64,000 nucleotides of DNA from Pararhizobium sp. YC-54 (GCF_025847205.1 NZ_JAOYTH010000006.1:186001-250000), one strand, 5' to 3'. Counted from the first letter of the stretch, positions 37,457 to 46,837 are shown. Program-made: numbers and translations. The notes: generated from the letters alone by a model not told the origin.

Positions 37457-38074
37457 TCAGGCGGCGCGGGTGGCGATATAGGCGGCGGTCGTTCCGATGA
37501 TACCGGCCGCAATCCTGTTCAGCGACTTCAACGCCCGCGGCTGCTTGAGAAGCAGCCGGGCACGCGAAGCCAGCAGGATATAGGGCACGAGCACCGCCAT
37601 CAGCACCGCGAAGGTGGCGACAACAAGCACGGCATATTCGTCGAGCCCGATCATGTGCACATCGATCAGCGTCGGCACCAGCGCCACGTAGAACAACATG
37701 GTTTTCGGGTTGCCAAAGGTCACCAGCAGGCCGGACAGGAAAGACATGCCCATGCTGGTGCTTTTCTTGGCCTGGATATCCTGCGGCAATAGCCCGGCGG
37801 TCCACAGCTTGTAGGCGATGTAAACGAGATAGAGCGCACCAAGGATCTTGATGACCATGAAAGTCGTGGTGAACGTCTGGGCGATAAAAGCGAGCCCCAG
37901 AATTACCCCCGTCAGGTAGACGATATCGCCGAGCGCAAGGCCAAGCCCCATGAAGAAGGTCTCGCGGAAGCCGGAACCGAGCGCGCGCGCCACGATCGCC
38001 GTCATACCGGGTCCGGGGATCGCGGCAGCAATAAAAAGAGCGGTGCAGTAGGCAAAAAGCGTGGCGAGGCTCAT
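37457..38074 (-). CDS. LysE family amino-acid exporter (first of three)
   Basis: A 205-residue membrane protein of the LysE/RhtB family with about six transmembrane helices. Typical features are the N-terminal FAYCTALFIAAAIPGPGMTAIVARAL, where the PGP motif marks the family, and LVTFGNPKTMLFYVALVPTLID with the conserved NPK. The cargo is unknown. The ATG at 38074 has GGAG 6 nt upstream (ATG at 38077 too close). It is divergent from a second LysE-type gene at 38231, making a back-to-back pair. Confidence 0.9.
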   Translation of the reverse strand: MSLATLFAYCTALFIAAAIPGPGMTAIVARALGSGFRETFFMGLGLALGDIVYLTGVILGLAFIAQTFTTTFMVIKILGALYLVYIAYKLWTAGLLPQDIQAKKSTSMGMSFLSGLLVTFGNPKTMLFYVALVPTLIDVHMIGLDEYAVLVVATFAVLMAVLVPYILLASRARLLLKQPRALKSLNRIAAGIIGTTAAYIATRAA

Positions 38075-38230
38075 CATCGGCTCCGTGGACGTGCGAAGGC
38101 AGTCTCTAGCCGGTTTTCCCGAGGCTGGCAATTTGTGCGGCATTGATCGAAAAGGATGTTGCCGCTAATGCAGTGTCGCAGCACCTATCGAAATTCCCGC
38201 CTTGCACGCCCTTAAACGGAGATGCCGTTC

Positions 38231-38863
38231 ATGCCCGAAACCGCAAGCCTTGCAGCCTTCGCCCTTGTTGCGCTCGGCATGGTGCTGACGCCCGGCCCGA
38301 ACATGATCTACCTGATTTCCCGCTCGCTCTGTCAGGGGCCGCTGGCGGGATTGATCTCGCTGATCGGCGTTGCGCTCGGCTTTCTCGTCTACATGCTGTC
38401 GGCAGCCTTCGGCATCACCGCTCTCTTGTTTGCCGTGCCTTATGCCTACGATGCCCTGCGGATCGCCGGCGCCGCATACCTTCTCTATCTCGCCTGGCAG
38501 GCGGTGCGTCCCGGCGGGCGATCGGCCTTCGAAGTCCGCAATCTGCCAAAGGATGCGCCCAAGCGCCTCTTCCTGATGGGCTTTGCCACCAGCGTGCTCA
38601 ATCCGAAGATCGCCGTGCTCTATCTGTCACTGCTGCCGCAGTTCATCGACCCGGCACTGGGCCATGTCTTTGCGCAGTCGATCATTTTCGGGACGATCCA
38701 GGTTGTCACCAGTGTCTCCGTCAATGCGCTCATCGTGCTGACGGCGGGCTCCATCGCCACGTTCCTCGCGGGCCGTCCGGCCTGGCTTTCCACGCAACGC
38801 TGGCTGATGGGCGGCGTGCTCGGCGCGCTTGCCCTGCGCATGGCCATGGAAAGCCGGCGTTGA
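38231..38863 (+). CDS. LysE family amino-acid exporter (second of three)
   Basis: A 210-residue LysE/RhtB family transporter with the N-terminal LVALGMVLTPGPNMIYLISRSL motif and SVLNPKIAVLYLSLLPQFI. About six membrane segments are seen. I choose ATG 38231, which has GGAG 9 nt upstream; ATG 38222 is directly adjacent to the GGAG. It is followed 37 nt later by a cysteine hydrolase gene on the same strand, which may be co-transcribed. The cargo is unknown. Confidence 0.9.
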   Translation: MPETASLAAFALVALGMVLTPGPNMIYLISRSLCQGPLAGLISLIGVALGFLVYMLSAAFGITALLFAVPYAYDALRIAGAAYLLYLAWQAVRPGGRSAFEVRNLPKDAPKRLFLMGFATSVLNPKIAVLYLSLLPQFIDPALGHVFAQSIIFGTIQVVTSVSVNALIVLTAGSIATFLAGRPAWLSTQRWLMGGVLGALALRMAMESRR

Positions 38864-38900
38864 GGCCCTTTTTTCTTCGAAAACCACAACAGAGCATACC

Positions 38901-39458
38901 ATGACCACAGCCCTTCTTATCATCGACGTCCAGAACGCCGTCCTCGACGGCGAAGGCACGCCGGAACGCCAGCCGGCCATCGATGCCGCCCTCACCGAGA
39001 CTGCCGGCCGCCTGCAGTCGATCCAGGCCCGCGCCCGTGCCGCGCATGTTCCAGTCATTTTTGTACAGCATGACGGCGGCCCCGGCGATCCGCTGGCGCG
39101 CTCCTCCAATGGCTGGGGCCTGCGCCACGAGATCGCGCCGGTACTGGGGGAGACGGTCATCCACAAGACGAGCTGCGACAGCTTCTTTCAGACCAATCTT
39201 GAGGAAGAACTTGTGAAACTGTCGATCACTCATCTGGTCATCGGCGGCTGTCAGACGCAATTCTGCGTCGATACCACGGCGCGCCGCGCGGTCTCTTTGG
39301 GCTACGATGTCACCCTTTTGTCCGATGGACACACCACCGGCGACATGGGCGAATTGACCTTTCCGCAGATCATCGCCCACCACAATCGCGTGCTTGGCGG
39401 CTTCAATGCCGCTGGACACGCGATCGAGTTGCGCCGGTCGGACGAAATCACGTTCTGA
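38901..39458 (+). CDS. Isochorismatase-like cysteine hydrolase
   Basis: A 185-residue isochorismatase-fold hydrolase. The catalytic triad reads Asp9 in LLIIDVQN, Lys89 in VIHKTSCDSF and Cys122 in CQTQFCVDTTAR, with the preceding cis-peptide region GG. Members hydrolyse amides such as nicotinamide or carbamoyl compounds; the substrate here is unknown. It lies just after a LysE-type exporter and converges on the NIPSNAP gene with 2 nt between stops. Confidence 0.9.
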   Translation: MTTALLIIDVQNAVLDGEGTPERQPAIDAALTETAGRLQSIQARARAAHVPVIFVQHDGGPGDPLARSSNGWGLRHEIAPVLGETVIHKTSCDSFFQTNLEEELVKLSITHLVIGGCQTQFCVDTTARRAVSLGYDVTLLSDGHTTGDMGELTFPQIIAHHNRVLGGFNAAGHAIELRRSDEITF

Positions 39459-39460
39459 AT

Positions 39461-39766
39461 TTATTCGAAGACCGGCCGCATGAAGCTGCGCTCGTAGCTG
39501 GCGATGCAGCGGGTCTTCTCGGCAAGCGCGAAGGCGGCGAGGCATTCGGCATCCTCAGCCATTTTCACGCGGTACTCTTCATAGGCCGCCAGGCTTGGAA
39601 AGCTGAAGAGGGCAAGCGCGATATTGTTCGTCCCCTCATGCGGCATGAAATAGCCGTGATGCGTGCCGCCCAGGCGGTTGACCAGCGGAATCCAGAGCTT
39701 GGCGTATTCCTCAAATTCGGCAAGCTTGTAGGGGTCGATCGTATAGCGAAGATAACAGGTGATCAT
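39461..39766 (-). CDS. NIPSNAP family protein
   Basis: A 101-residue dimeric alpha-beta barrel protein of the NIPSNAP family: ITCYLRYTIDPYKLAEFEEYAKLW at the start, LGGTHHGYFMPHEGTNNIALALFSF in the middle and ERSFMRPVF at the end. Function is unknown. The ATG at 39766 has GGAGG 5 nt upstream, which decides the start. It lies 20 nt after the EamA gene on the same strand and is probably its operon partner. Confidence 0.88.
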   Translation of the reverse strand: MITCYLRYTIDPYKLAEFEEYAKLWIPLVNRLGGTHHGYFMPHEGTNNIALALFSFPSLAAYEEYRVKMAEDAECLAAFALAEKTRCIASYERSFMRPVFE

Positions 39767-39786
39767 TTGGGCCTCCATGGACGAAC

Positions 39787-40683
39787 TCAGCCCGCCTGAT
39801 GCCGCACAAGGCGGGGCCATGTCCAGCCGAATGTCATGCCGGCAGCCGCAATCAGGATGGCAGCCGAGCCGAGAATCTGCGCCGGCTGCAGCTGATGCCC
39901 GAAGGCGATCCGGTCAACGGCAAGCGCTGCAACCGGATAGATGAAGGAGAGCGCACCGGTCAGGTGGGTGGGCAGCTTCTGGATCGCACTGTAGAGCAGA
40001 ATGTACATCAGCCCCGTATGGATCACGCCCATCGCAACCAGCAGTGCCCACTGATACGGCTCGTTCGGCAGGCCGGAGGTTGCGGCAAACGGTGTAAGCA
40101 TGATGAGGCCGGTCACGACCTGGATGAGTGCGATCAGATGCGGCGGGGTTCCCTTCAGCCGCTTGGCCACCAGCGCCGCCAGTGCGTAAAAGAACGCAGC
40201 GGCCAAAGCCATGGCAATCCCCGTCAGGTAGTCGCTGCCTGCAAAACCGCCGGCAGGCTTTGCCTGGACGATCGCCACCATGCCGGCAAACGCAACCGCG
40301 AGCCAGCCGAGCTTTGTGGCGGTGATCTTTTCCCTGAAAACCAGGCCGCCGATGGCCAGAAGCATGAAGGGCTGGGTGTTGTAGACCATGGTGGCGATCG
40401 AGATCGACGAGCGCGAATAGGCGCCGAACAAAAGCAGCCAATTGACGACGATGGCGACACCGCCGAGGACGGCAAGTCCGAACAGGCGCCATGTCAGGAT
40501 ACTGGCACGGAAATGACCGAGCATGGCGCAGATCGCCAGCAGCGTCAGCGCGCCGAACAGGCAGCGCCAGAGCACCACATCGATCACCGGCTGGCCGGAC
40601 ATCAGCACAAACCAGCCGATCGTACCCGAAATCAGCATGGCCGCAGTCATTTCGATACTGCCGGTTCTGATATCCTTTTCCAT
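39787..40683 (-). CDS. EamA/DMT superfamily transporter
   Basis: A 298-residue membrane protein with ten predicted transmembrane helices in two EamA repeats: AAMLISGTIGWFVLMSG to about 140 and AAAFFYALAALVAKRLKG onward. It probably exports a metabolite or amino acid; cargo unknown. The ATG at 40683 has GGAG 8 nt upstream; a GTG at 40692 is an alternative. It is divergent from an Lrp-type regulator at 40817, which likely controls it. Confidence 0.9.
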   Translation of the reverse strand: MEKDIRTGSIEMTAAMLISGTIGWFVLMSGQPVIDVVLWRCLFGALTLLAICAMLGHFRASILTWRLFGLAVLGGVAIVVNWLLLFGAYSRSSISIATMVYNTQPFMLLAIGGLVFREKITATKLGWLAVAFAGMVAIVQAKPAGGFAGSDYLTGIAMALAAAFFYALAALVAKRLKGTPPHLIALIQVVTGLIMLTPFAATSGLPNEPYQWALLVAMGVIHTGLMYILLYSAIQKLPTHLTGALSFIYPVAALAVDRIAFGHQLQPAQILGSAAILIAAAGMTFGWTWPRLVRHQAG

Positions 40684-40712
40684 CGCATCCACTCCGTTGA
40701 ACGAAGCAGAAG

Positions 40713-40736
40713 ATTATGATGCGGCGGCATCATAAT
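40713..40736. promoter_or_regulatory. Palindromic operator between EamA and Lrp-type genes
   Basis: ATTATGATGC and GCATCATAAT are perfect 10-nt arms around GGCG. Further small dyads lie nearby (GGCATT/AATGCC from about 40752, and TATCATGATA). Such repeated dyads are as expected for an Lrp/AsnC-family protein controlling itself and a divergent transporter; binding is inferred. Confidence 0.6.
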
Positions 40737-40816
40737 ATATGGATTTCAGAAGGCATTTCCGGCATAATGCCTTATCATGATAGGCGTTCTCTCAGTTTCG
40801 CCTTACGGAGTTTGCG

Positions 40817-41263
40817 ATGCTTGACGATCTCGACCGGCGCCTGCTCGACATCCTCTCCCTCAACGCGCGTATCTCGCTGAAGGAACTGGCGCAGGAGGCG
40901 GGCCTGTCCTCGCCCAGCACGGCCGACCGGCTGCGGCGGCTGGAGGATCGTGGCGTGATCACCGGCTTCACCGTTTCGATCAATCCGGTCGCACTGGGTT
41001 ATGCGCTGCAGGCGATCGTGCGCGTTCGCCCGATGCCCGGGATGCTGCATATCGTCGAAAAGATGATCCAGGAGACGCCGGAATTCGTCGAATGCGACAA
41101 GGTGACGGGTGACGACTGTTTCATCGCCAAGCTTCTGGTCCGCGACATGGAGCAGCTGGACGCGATCCTCGACCGCATTGCCGAACGATCCCAGACCAAT
41201 ACGTCGATCGTCAAATCGTCGCCGGTGAAACGCCGGCTGCCGCCACTTGATAGTGGAAAATAA
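40817..41263 (+). CDS. Lrp/AsnC family transcriptional regulator
   Basis: A 148-residue feast/famine regulator. The N-terminal helix-turn-helix is DDLDRRLLDILSLNARISLKELAQEAGLSSPSTADRLRRLEDRGVI, and the C-terminal RAM/AsnC ligand domain runs from about residue 55 with VECDKVTGDDCFIAKLLVRDMEQLDAIL. It is divergent from the EamA transporter with a perfect palindrome between them, so it probably regulates that gene in response to an amino acid. It converges on the GNAT gene with 3 nt between stops. Confidence 0.92.
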   Translation: MLDDLDRRLLDILSLNARISLKELAQEAGLSSPSTADRLRRLEDRGVITGFTVSINPVALGYALQAIVRVRPMPGMLHIVEKMIQETPEFVECDKVTGDDCFIAKLLVRDMEQLDAILDRIAERSQTNTSIVKSSPVKRRLPPLDSGK

Positions 41264-41266
41264 GCG

Positions 41267-42166
41267 TCAGAACTCGGCCAGTGGCGACAGCATCACGGGA
41301 CCGGACAAACGAGTGGCAGCGTCTCCCTGAACCATCAGGCTGATATCGGACTCAAATGATTCCGGGGTGCCCTGCCAGCCCAATTTGTCTGGCGGAAAGC
41401 AAACCTCGACGCGATCATGGTGTTGATCGAGCACAGAGAGAATGGCGGCGAGCGGCGGGATCGACTTGCCGGCAATATCGAGAAGCTGAAAGGATGCTTC
41501 GTCGCTCTTCCACGCAACCACCGCCTCGAACTGATCGAGATGGGCGAGCTTGATGTCAGGATCAAAGAAACAGTTGAGCAAGAACATTTCCGCCTGCGCC
41601 GCGACCGCGAAAACAGAGGAAACAGGCATTCTCTCACGCAAGATCTGCCGGATCAGAGCGATGTCAACAGCATTTTCCAACGACAATACGTGCGCTACTC
41701 CGGCATGCCTCGTTTCCACCGGCGGCGGAGGCCCGACAAACCGCTGCTGCGGCAGGATCTTAAAACCATAGGGCTCATACATTGCCGGTTTGTCCGTGAG
41801 GAGAATACCGAGCTCAAATCCCTGTTCATCGCACCAGCCGAACGCGCGGTTCATCAGGTCGCGATAGAGCCCACGCCCACGCCATTGCGGCCGCACCGCA
41901 CCCGACTGGAACCCGGCCGCCCTTACCAAGCGGCCATCGATCATCAATGGCATGAAGAAGGCGCTGAAATTGGCGGCGCAAACGCCGTTTTCATCGAAAT
42001 AGCCAAACGGCATGCTGGTCGGGTCCGGTCCGCCGAACCGGTCCTGAAGGCCGACATCGATGCCAAACGTATCCTCAAGCAACGCCACCAGCGCAGCCCA
42101 GGCGGCCGGATCGCCGAAGTAATCCTGGCGGAAAGTCAGGCCGTGGCTGTCGGCAGCGGCGGCCAC
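41267..42166 (-). CDS. GNAT family N-acetyltransferase
   Basis: A 299-residue protein. The N-terminal half is GNAT-like, with AAGFQSGAVRPQWRGRGLYRDLMNRAFGW as motif A (RGRGLY), then YGFKILPQQRF. The C-terminal half is a second domain as in Eis-type enhanced acetyltransferases, but the assignment is not firm. The start is a GTG at 42166, 11 nt after the dut stop and inside a tandem 11-bp duplication (TAAGTGGCCGC twice), so the real start is uncertain. The substrate is unknown. Confidence 0.8.
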   Translation of the reverse strand: MAAAADSHGLTFRQDYFGDPAAWAALVALLEDTFGIDVGLQDRFGGPDPTSMPFGYFDENGVCAANFSAFFMPLMIDGRLVRAAGFQSGAVRPQWRGRGLYRDLMNRAFGWCDEQGFELGILLTDKPAMYEPYGFKILPQQRFVGPPPPVETRHAGVAHVLSLENAVDIALIRQILRERMPVSSVFAVAAQAEMFLLNCFFDPDIKLAHLDQFEAVVAWKSDEASFQLLDIAGKSIPPLAAILSVLDQHHDRVEVCFPPDKLGWQGTPESFESDISLMVQGDAATRLSGPVMLSPLAEF

Positions 42167-42177
42167 TTAGCGGCCAC

Positions 42178-42648
42178 TTAAACGCCGGTGGAACCGAAGC
42201 CGCCGGCACCGCGTGCCGTTTCGCTGGCATCTAAGGATTCGCGGATCGAAACCTGCGTGACCGGGGCGATCACCATCTGGGCGATGCGCATGCCGCGCTC
42301 GATGACGAAGTCCTCGTCGCCGAGATTGATCAGCAAGACTTTTACCTCGCCGCGATAGTCGCTGTCGATCGTGCCGGGCGTATTGAGGCAGGTGATGCCG
42401 TGCTTGAAGGCAAGGCCGGAACGCGGGCGGATCTGCGCTTCGTAACCCACGGGAACCTCGAAGATGAACCCGGTCGGCACCAGCGCCCGCTTGCCCGGGC
42501 CAAGGAACAATGGCCGGTCCGCCTCGACGGCGGCGCGAAGGTCCATGCCGGCCGCACCTGCGGTCTCATAGGACGGCAAATCGATGCCTTCGCCGTTTGG
42601 CAGGCGAACAAGGCTGAGGTTTGGGAGTGTCTGCGATCGTTGGGTCAT
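42178..42648 (-). CDS. dut: Deoxyuridine 5'-triphosphate nucleotidohydrolase (dUTPase)
   Basis: A 156-residue trimeric dUTPase. All five motifs are present: AGMDLRAA (I), [11 protein letters not shown] (II), [13 protein letters not shown] (III, with the catalytic aspartate), [10 protein letters not shown] (IV) and [10 protein letters not shown] (V). It removes dUTP and provides dUMP for thymidylate. The ATG at 42648 has AGGAGG a few nt upstream; the longer open frame upstream is antisense to the prfC region. The GNAT gene follows. Confidence 0.97.
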   Translation of the reverse strand: MTQRSQTLPNLSLVRLPNGEGIDLPSYETAGAAGMDLRAAVEADRPLFLGPGKRALVPTGFIFEVPVGYEAQIRPRSGLAFKHGITCLNTPGTIDSDYRGEVKVLLINLGDEDFVIERGMRIAQMVIAPVTQVSIRESLDASETARGAGGFGSTGV

Positions 42649-42744
42649 GCTCCTCCTTAGCAATTCCGGCCGCGGCGCAGTCAATGCGAATTGCAAGTTA
42701 TCCACGGCTCCGCTACATACGCGGCAATTCACAGGATTCACATC

Positions 42745-44328
42745 ATGGCCGAAAGTATCGCCGAGGCGGTTTCCCGCCGCCGCACCTTTGCTATTATCGC
42801 ACACCCGGATGCCGGTAAAACGACGCTGACCGAAAAGCTGCTGCTGTTCGGCGGCGCCATCCAGCTCGCCGGTGAAGTCAAGGCGAAAAAGGACCGTATC
42901 CAGACGCGCTCCGACTGGATGAAGATCGAGCGCGAACGCGGCATCTCCGTCGTCACCTCGGTGATGACCTTCGAATATCACGGAAATGTCTTCAACATTC
43001 TCGACACGCCCGGTCACGAAGACTTCGCCGACGACACCTATCGCACGCTGACCGCCGTCGATGCGGCCGTCATGGTCATCGACGCCGCCAAGGGTATCGA
43101 ACCGCGGACACTGAAGCTGTTCGAGGTTTGCCGCATGCGCGACATCCCGATCATCACCTTCATCAACAAGATGGACCGCGAAAGCCGCGACCCGTTCGAA
43201 ATCCTCGATGAGGTCGAGGAAAAGCTGGCGCTCGACTGTGCGCCGGTGACCTGGCCGATCGGCCGGTCAAAGACGTTCTGCGGTTCCTATCACCTCGCCG
43301 ACAACACCGTGCGCGGCGCCGATACCCAGGAAATCCTCACCAAGGTCAACGGCCCCGAAATGGCGGCGCACCGCCTGCCTGAAAACGAGCGCGACGCCTT
43401 TATCGACGAAACCTCGCTCGCCATCGAAGCCTGCAAGCCCTTCGACAAGAAGGCTTTCCTCGAAGGCCATCTGACACCGGTGTTCTTCGGTTCGGCACTC
43501 AGGAACTTCGGCGTGCGCGACCTGATCAACGCGCTCGGAGAGATCGCGCCGCCGCCGCGCGACCAGGTGGCCGATATCCGCACCGTGCAGGCGACCGACG
43601 ACAAGATGACGGCCTTCGTCTTCAAGATCCAGGCCAACATGGACCCGAACCATCGCGACCGCATCGCCTTTGCCCGCGTCTGCTCCGGCAAGCTGGAGCG
43701 CGGCATGAAGGCGCGGCTGGCGCGCACCGGCAAGCAGCTTGGGTTGACGGCGCCGCAGTTCTTCTTTGCCTCGCAGCGTCAGCTGGCCGATACGGCCTAT
43801 GCCGGCGACGTGGTCGGTATCCCCAACCATGGCACGCTCAGGATCGGCGACACGCTGACCGAAGGCGAACAGCTGGTGTTCCAGGGCGTGCCGAACTTCT
43901 CGCCGGAAATCCTGCGCCGCGTGCGCCTGGAAGATGCGATGAAGGCGAAGAAGCTGAAGGAAGCCCTGCAGCAGATGGCCGAAGAAGGCGTCGTGCAGCT
44001 GTTTTCGCCCGAAGACGGCTCGCCCGCCATCGTCGGTGTCGTCGGCGCGCTGCAGCTCGACGTTCTGAAGGAACGGCTGCAATCGGAATACGGCCTTCCG
44101 GTTTCGTTCGATGTCGCCCGCTTTTCCGTTTGCCGCTGGATTTCAGCCGACCTGCCGGCGGACCTCGACAAGTTCATCACGGCGCGGCGCGGCGACATCG
44201 CCCGCGATCTCGACGGCGACCCGGTGTTTTTGGCGCAGGACTCGTTCTCGCTGCGTTACGAAGCCGAACGGTATCCGGCGATCAAGATGATTGCCATCAA
44301 GGAATATCACGTCGCCAAGGCGGCGTGA
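42745..44328 (+). CDS. prfC: Peptide chain release factor 3
   Basis: A 527-residue translational GTPase that removes RF1/RF2 from the ribosome. G1 is AHPDAGKTT at about 19-27, G2 contains [10 protein letters not shown]3 is DTPGHEDF and G4 is NKMD. The length matches RF3 and the C-terminal RF3-specific domain is complete. The ATG at 42745 gives [20 protein letters not shown]. It is divergent from dut and converges on the DUF2182 gene. Confidence 0.96.
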   Translation: MAESIAEAVSRRRTFAIIAHPDAGKTTLTEKLLLFGGAIQLAGEVKAKKDRIQTRSDWMKIERERGISVVTSVMTFEYHGNVFNILDTPGHEDFADDTYRTLTAVDAAVMVIDAAKGIEPRTLKLFEVCRMRDIPIITFINKMDRESRDPFEILDEVEEKLALDCAPVTWPIGRSKTFCGSYHLADNTVRGADTQEILTKVNGPEMAAHRLPENERDAFIDETSLAIEACKPFDKKAFLEGHLTPVFFGSALRNFGVRDLINALGEIAPPPRDQVADIRTVQATDDKMTAFVFKIQANMDPNHRDRIAFARVCSGKLERGMKARLARTGKQLGLTAPQFFFASQRQLADTAYAGDVVGIPNHGTLRIGDTLTEGEQLVFQGVPNFSPEILRRVRLEDAMKAKKLKEALQQMAEEGVVQLFSPEDGSPAIVGVVGALQLDVLKERLQSEYGLPVSFDVARFSVCRWISADLPADLDKFITARRGDIARDLDGDPVFLAQDSFSLRYEAERYPAIKMIAIKEYHVAKAA

Positions 44329-44352
44329 TATTCGCTCCCGCGCCCGCTTCCA

Positions 44353-45207
44353 TCAGGCAAGGCCGCGGATGGCGAGCCATAAGCCCGCCGCGACGAGGAT
44401 GACGCCGGCGGCTTGCGAGAGCCGTTGCCCGCCGGGCACGACTTTCTCGGCAAGGACGAAGATCGCGAGCGCGGCGATCCAAAGGATGTTCATGATCCCG
44501 CCGACGAACAGAAGCGCCATCAGCGGCCAGCAGCAACCGATGCAATACAGGCCATGGCGCAACCCCATCCTGAAAGCGCCCCAAGGATCGCGGCGAAATC
44601 CGCCCTCGCTCTGGATGAAGGCAAGCGGTGCGCGGCATTTGCTGAGACAAGCATGCTTGAGCGGCGTCCACTGATAGACACCCGCAAACAGGAGCAGCAA
44701 CCCGCTGAACAGGTTGTTCGCACTTTCCAGCATCGGTGTCAGCAACAGGGTGCGTTCGAGCAGCCACTGCCCGAAGGTTGCCGTCAGCGAAAACAGCAAC
44801 CAGGCTGCGACATAGCCGCTGCCAAAGATACCGGTGGCCGCAAACGGTGCGCCCTGACCTGCGGCGTGCCGGCCGACCCGCGCGTAGAGCAGGATCATCG
44901 GCGCGGCCGACGGAAGCATCATGCCGACCATCATCACCGACCACATCGTAAAAACGAGAAATGCCTCGCCGGGACTCCACACATGCGGCGCCAGCACGGC
45001 CTCGGTCATGCCTGGCATTTCCAGTCGGGGCATTTCCATTCCGTGCATGTCCATCCCGGACATGCCTTCCATCGGCTGTTCGCCGGTCGCCGTCATGCCG
45101 CCCAGCGACAGCAGATAGAGCCAGGCAAGCAGGGTGATGACTGCCAGGCTGACGGTTATGATGATCCGGTCCCGCCTGAGCAGGGTGTCGAGCGTGATGC
45201 CGGCCAT
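44353..45207 (-). CDS. DUF2182 membrane protein
   Basis: A 284-residue protein with about six to seven hydrophobic segments. Between residues about 45 and 70 it has a methionine-rich loop (MEGMSGMDMHGMEMPRLEMPGM), typical of copper or other soft-metal handling. Other DUF2182 landmarks are VFTMWSVMMVGMMLPSAAPMILLYAR, CLSKCRAPLAF and YCIGCCWPLM with adjacent cysteines. The family is of unknown function. It follows the DUF1326 gene on the same strand with a 42-nt gap, a pairing seen repeatedly. A role in binding or moving metal is inferred. Confidence 0.85.
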   Translation of the reverse strand: MAGITLDTLLRRDRIIITVSLAVITLLAWLYLLSLGGMTATGEQPMEGMSGMDMHGMEMPRLEMPGMTEAVLAPHVWSPGEAFLVFTMWSVMMVGMMLPSAAPMILLYARVGRHAAGQGAPFAATGIFGSGYVAAWLLFSLTATFGQWLLERTLLLTPMLESANNLFSGLLLLFAGVYQWTPLKHACLSKCRAPLAFIQSEGGFRRDPWGAFRMGLRHGLYCIGCCWPLMALLFVGGIMNILWIAALAIFVLAEKVVPGGQRLSQAAGVILVAAGLWLAIRGLA

Positions 45208-45249
45208 AGCCTCGATCCTTGAACATGATGCCGAAAGTGCCGGCGGCCG

Positions 45250-45885
45250 CTAGTGGACGACACCGGTCCCGGTCATGTGCAGGCGGGCAAAATGGGCGTG
45301 CGAATCCTTGGTGGAGAGAGCAATCGGCCCTTTGGTCTCCGCCCATCCCCGTCCGGCCTCGCACACATCATACTCGAACCCATGCGGCAGGTTGATGCGA
45401 GCCCGGTGTTCTTCGCCGGTAACGGGATTGCGGATCGGTTCGCCGCGCGCTTCGATCCAGCCGGGAATGTCGATCTTGGCCGTGCGCCCGTCCATATCCC
45501 AATCGAAATCGATCCGTGTGAAGACCGGCTCATGCACCGTATCGAATGTTGTGGCGAACACGGCGAAGAAGGTCGCGCCCGGCTCGGTGTCCAGTCCGCT
45601 CATAATGCGCAGCAAGGCGTCGCGCTGTGCTGGCGTTGCCCGTTCGTCGACGATCGGAACGCACTGGCCATGGCCTTCATGGATGGCTCCCGGCCATGAC
45701 ACGATCATGCCGATACGCAACCCGTCGAGCCGCGTCTCACCATGAAAACCGTCCTCGACCTCGATGACGCCGATCGCGTGGCATTTGCCCTGGGTGGGAA
45801 GTGCATTGAATTGGCAGGGACACCCGTAGGCGCAGTTGCAATGTATGAATTCACGCCCCTGAAGCTTCCATCTGACGCTGGTCAT
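45250..45885 (-). CDS. DUF1326 domain-containing protein
   Basis: A 211-residue soluble protein of the DUF1326 family. The N terminus carries a cysteine cluster, IHCNCAYGCPCQF (Cys16, Cys18, Cys22, Cys24), a likely metal-binding site. Later it has MIVSWPGAIHEGHGQCVPIVDERAT and a long beta-rich region. The protein has no signal peptide. The gene pairs with DUF2182 downstream, 42 nt away. Function is unknown. Confidence 0.85.
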   Translation of the reverse strand: MTSVRWKLQGREFIHCNCAYGCPCQFNALPTQGKCHAIGVIEVEDGFHGETRLDGLRIGMIVSWPGAIHEGHGQCVPIVDERATPAQRDALLRIMSGLDTEPGATFFAVFATTFDTVHEPVFTRIDFDWDMDGRTAKIDIPGWIEARGEPIRNPVTGEEHRARINLPHGFEYDVCEAGRGWAETKGPIALSTKDSHAHFARLHMTGTGVVH

Positions 45886-45998
45886 CTCATCCTCCTTTGA
45901 CCGGTGGAATGCGTCTATCGCCGGAATTTCATGTAGCGCTAATTAAATACCTGCACCTCCGGCTTGTCCAGCGGCCCTGCCGTATCGGAACGGTTTGA

Positions 45999-46673
45999 TC
46001 AGCGGCGATCGGTCAGGGTGAGATCACCGTTTTCATCCACCGAGACTTCGATGCCGATATAGCCCGGGATCGTCGGATGCGATGTTTCAAACGGATGGGT
46101 GTGCGTGGCGGTAATGACCATCACGTCGGAGCCGGCCGATTCCCCGGCGATCACGCCAGCCGCAACGTCTTCGAAGACGAGGCAATCCTTGGCATCGAAG
46201 CCGACCCGCTTGGCGCCGAGCAGGTAGCATTCCGGACTCGGCTTGCCGCGCGAGACGTCCTCGGCGATGACGATGAACTTTGGCTCCGGCAGGCCGGCAG
46301 CGGCGATGCGGACCTTGGCCAGTTCACGCGGCGATGACGTGACGATCGCCCAACGCTCCGGCGGCAGGCTTTTCAGAAATTCGATGGCGCCCGGCAGCGG
46401 CTTCACACCGTCGACATCCTCGATCTCGCCCTGGCAAATGAGCGCCGATTCCGCTTCAGGATCGACACCCGGCAGACCGAGCTGGCGGATCGTATCGACG
46501 CCGCGCTTGCCATGCATGGTCGGCAGGAAGGTCGCGACATCGAGGCCGTGGCTTTCAGCCCATTTTCCCCAAACCCGTTCGGCGGCCTCGATGGAACTCA
46601 GGAGCGTTCCGTCCATGTCGAACAGGAAGGCGGAGTATTTCTTGCCGAATACCGGCGAGGACGCTGAAGACAC
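45999..46673 (-). CDS. HAD-IA family sugar-phosphate phosphatase
   Basis: A 224-residue HAD-superfamily phosphatase. The nucleophile is Asp19 and acid Asp21 in FLFDMDGTLL, motif II is IVTSSPREL, the lysine is in RGKPSPECYLLGAKR, and motif IV is CLVFEDVAAGVIAGESAG. The cap region EGKWAESHGLDVATFLPTMHG suggests a GPP/DOG-type sugar-phosphatase (glycerol- or deoxyglucose-phosphate). The start is GTG 46673 with AAAGGAG 8 nt upstream. No operon partner is evident. Confidence 0.88.
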   Translation of the reverse strand: MSSASSPVFGKKYSAFLFDMDGTLLSSIEAAERVWGKWAESHGLDVATFLPTMHGKRGVDTIRQLGLPGVDPEAESALICQGEIEDVDGVKPLPGAIEFLKSLPPERWAIVTSSPRELAKVRIAAAGLPEPKFIVIAEDVSRGKPSPECYLLGAKRVGFDAKDCLVFEDVAAGVIAGESAGSDVMVITATHTHPFETSHPTIPGYIGIEVSVDENGDLTLTDRR

Positions 46674-46837
46674 GAGGCAGGCTCCTTTGAAAGTCTGGTG
46701 AAGGTCTGGCGATCCGCATGTCTTGTGACCGCGCGGCGTACCCCGTTCGAATAGGGGGATTTTCCCCTGAGATCAAACAGATATCGCCCTTGTGGTGTCG
46801 CGGATGTGCTTTCTTGTCCGGCCTCGCCATGCCCGCC

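Noticed and set aside
42649..42744. DnaA-box-like TTATCCACG between dut and prfC
   Set aside because: A single 8 of 9 match with no cluster or AT-rich unwinding region; not an origin.
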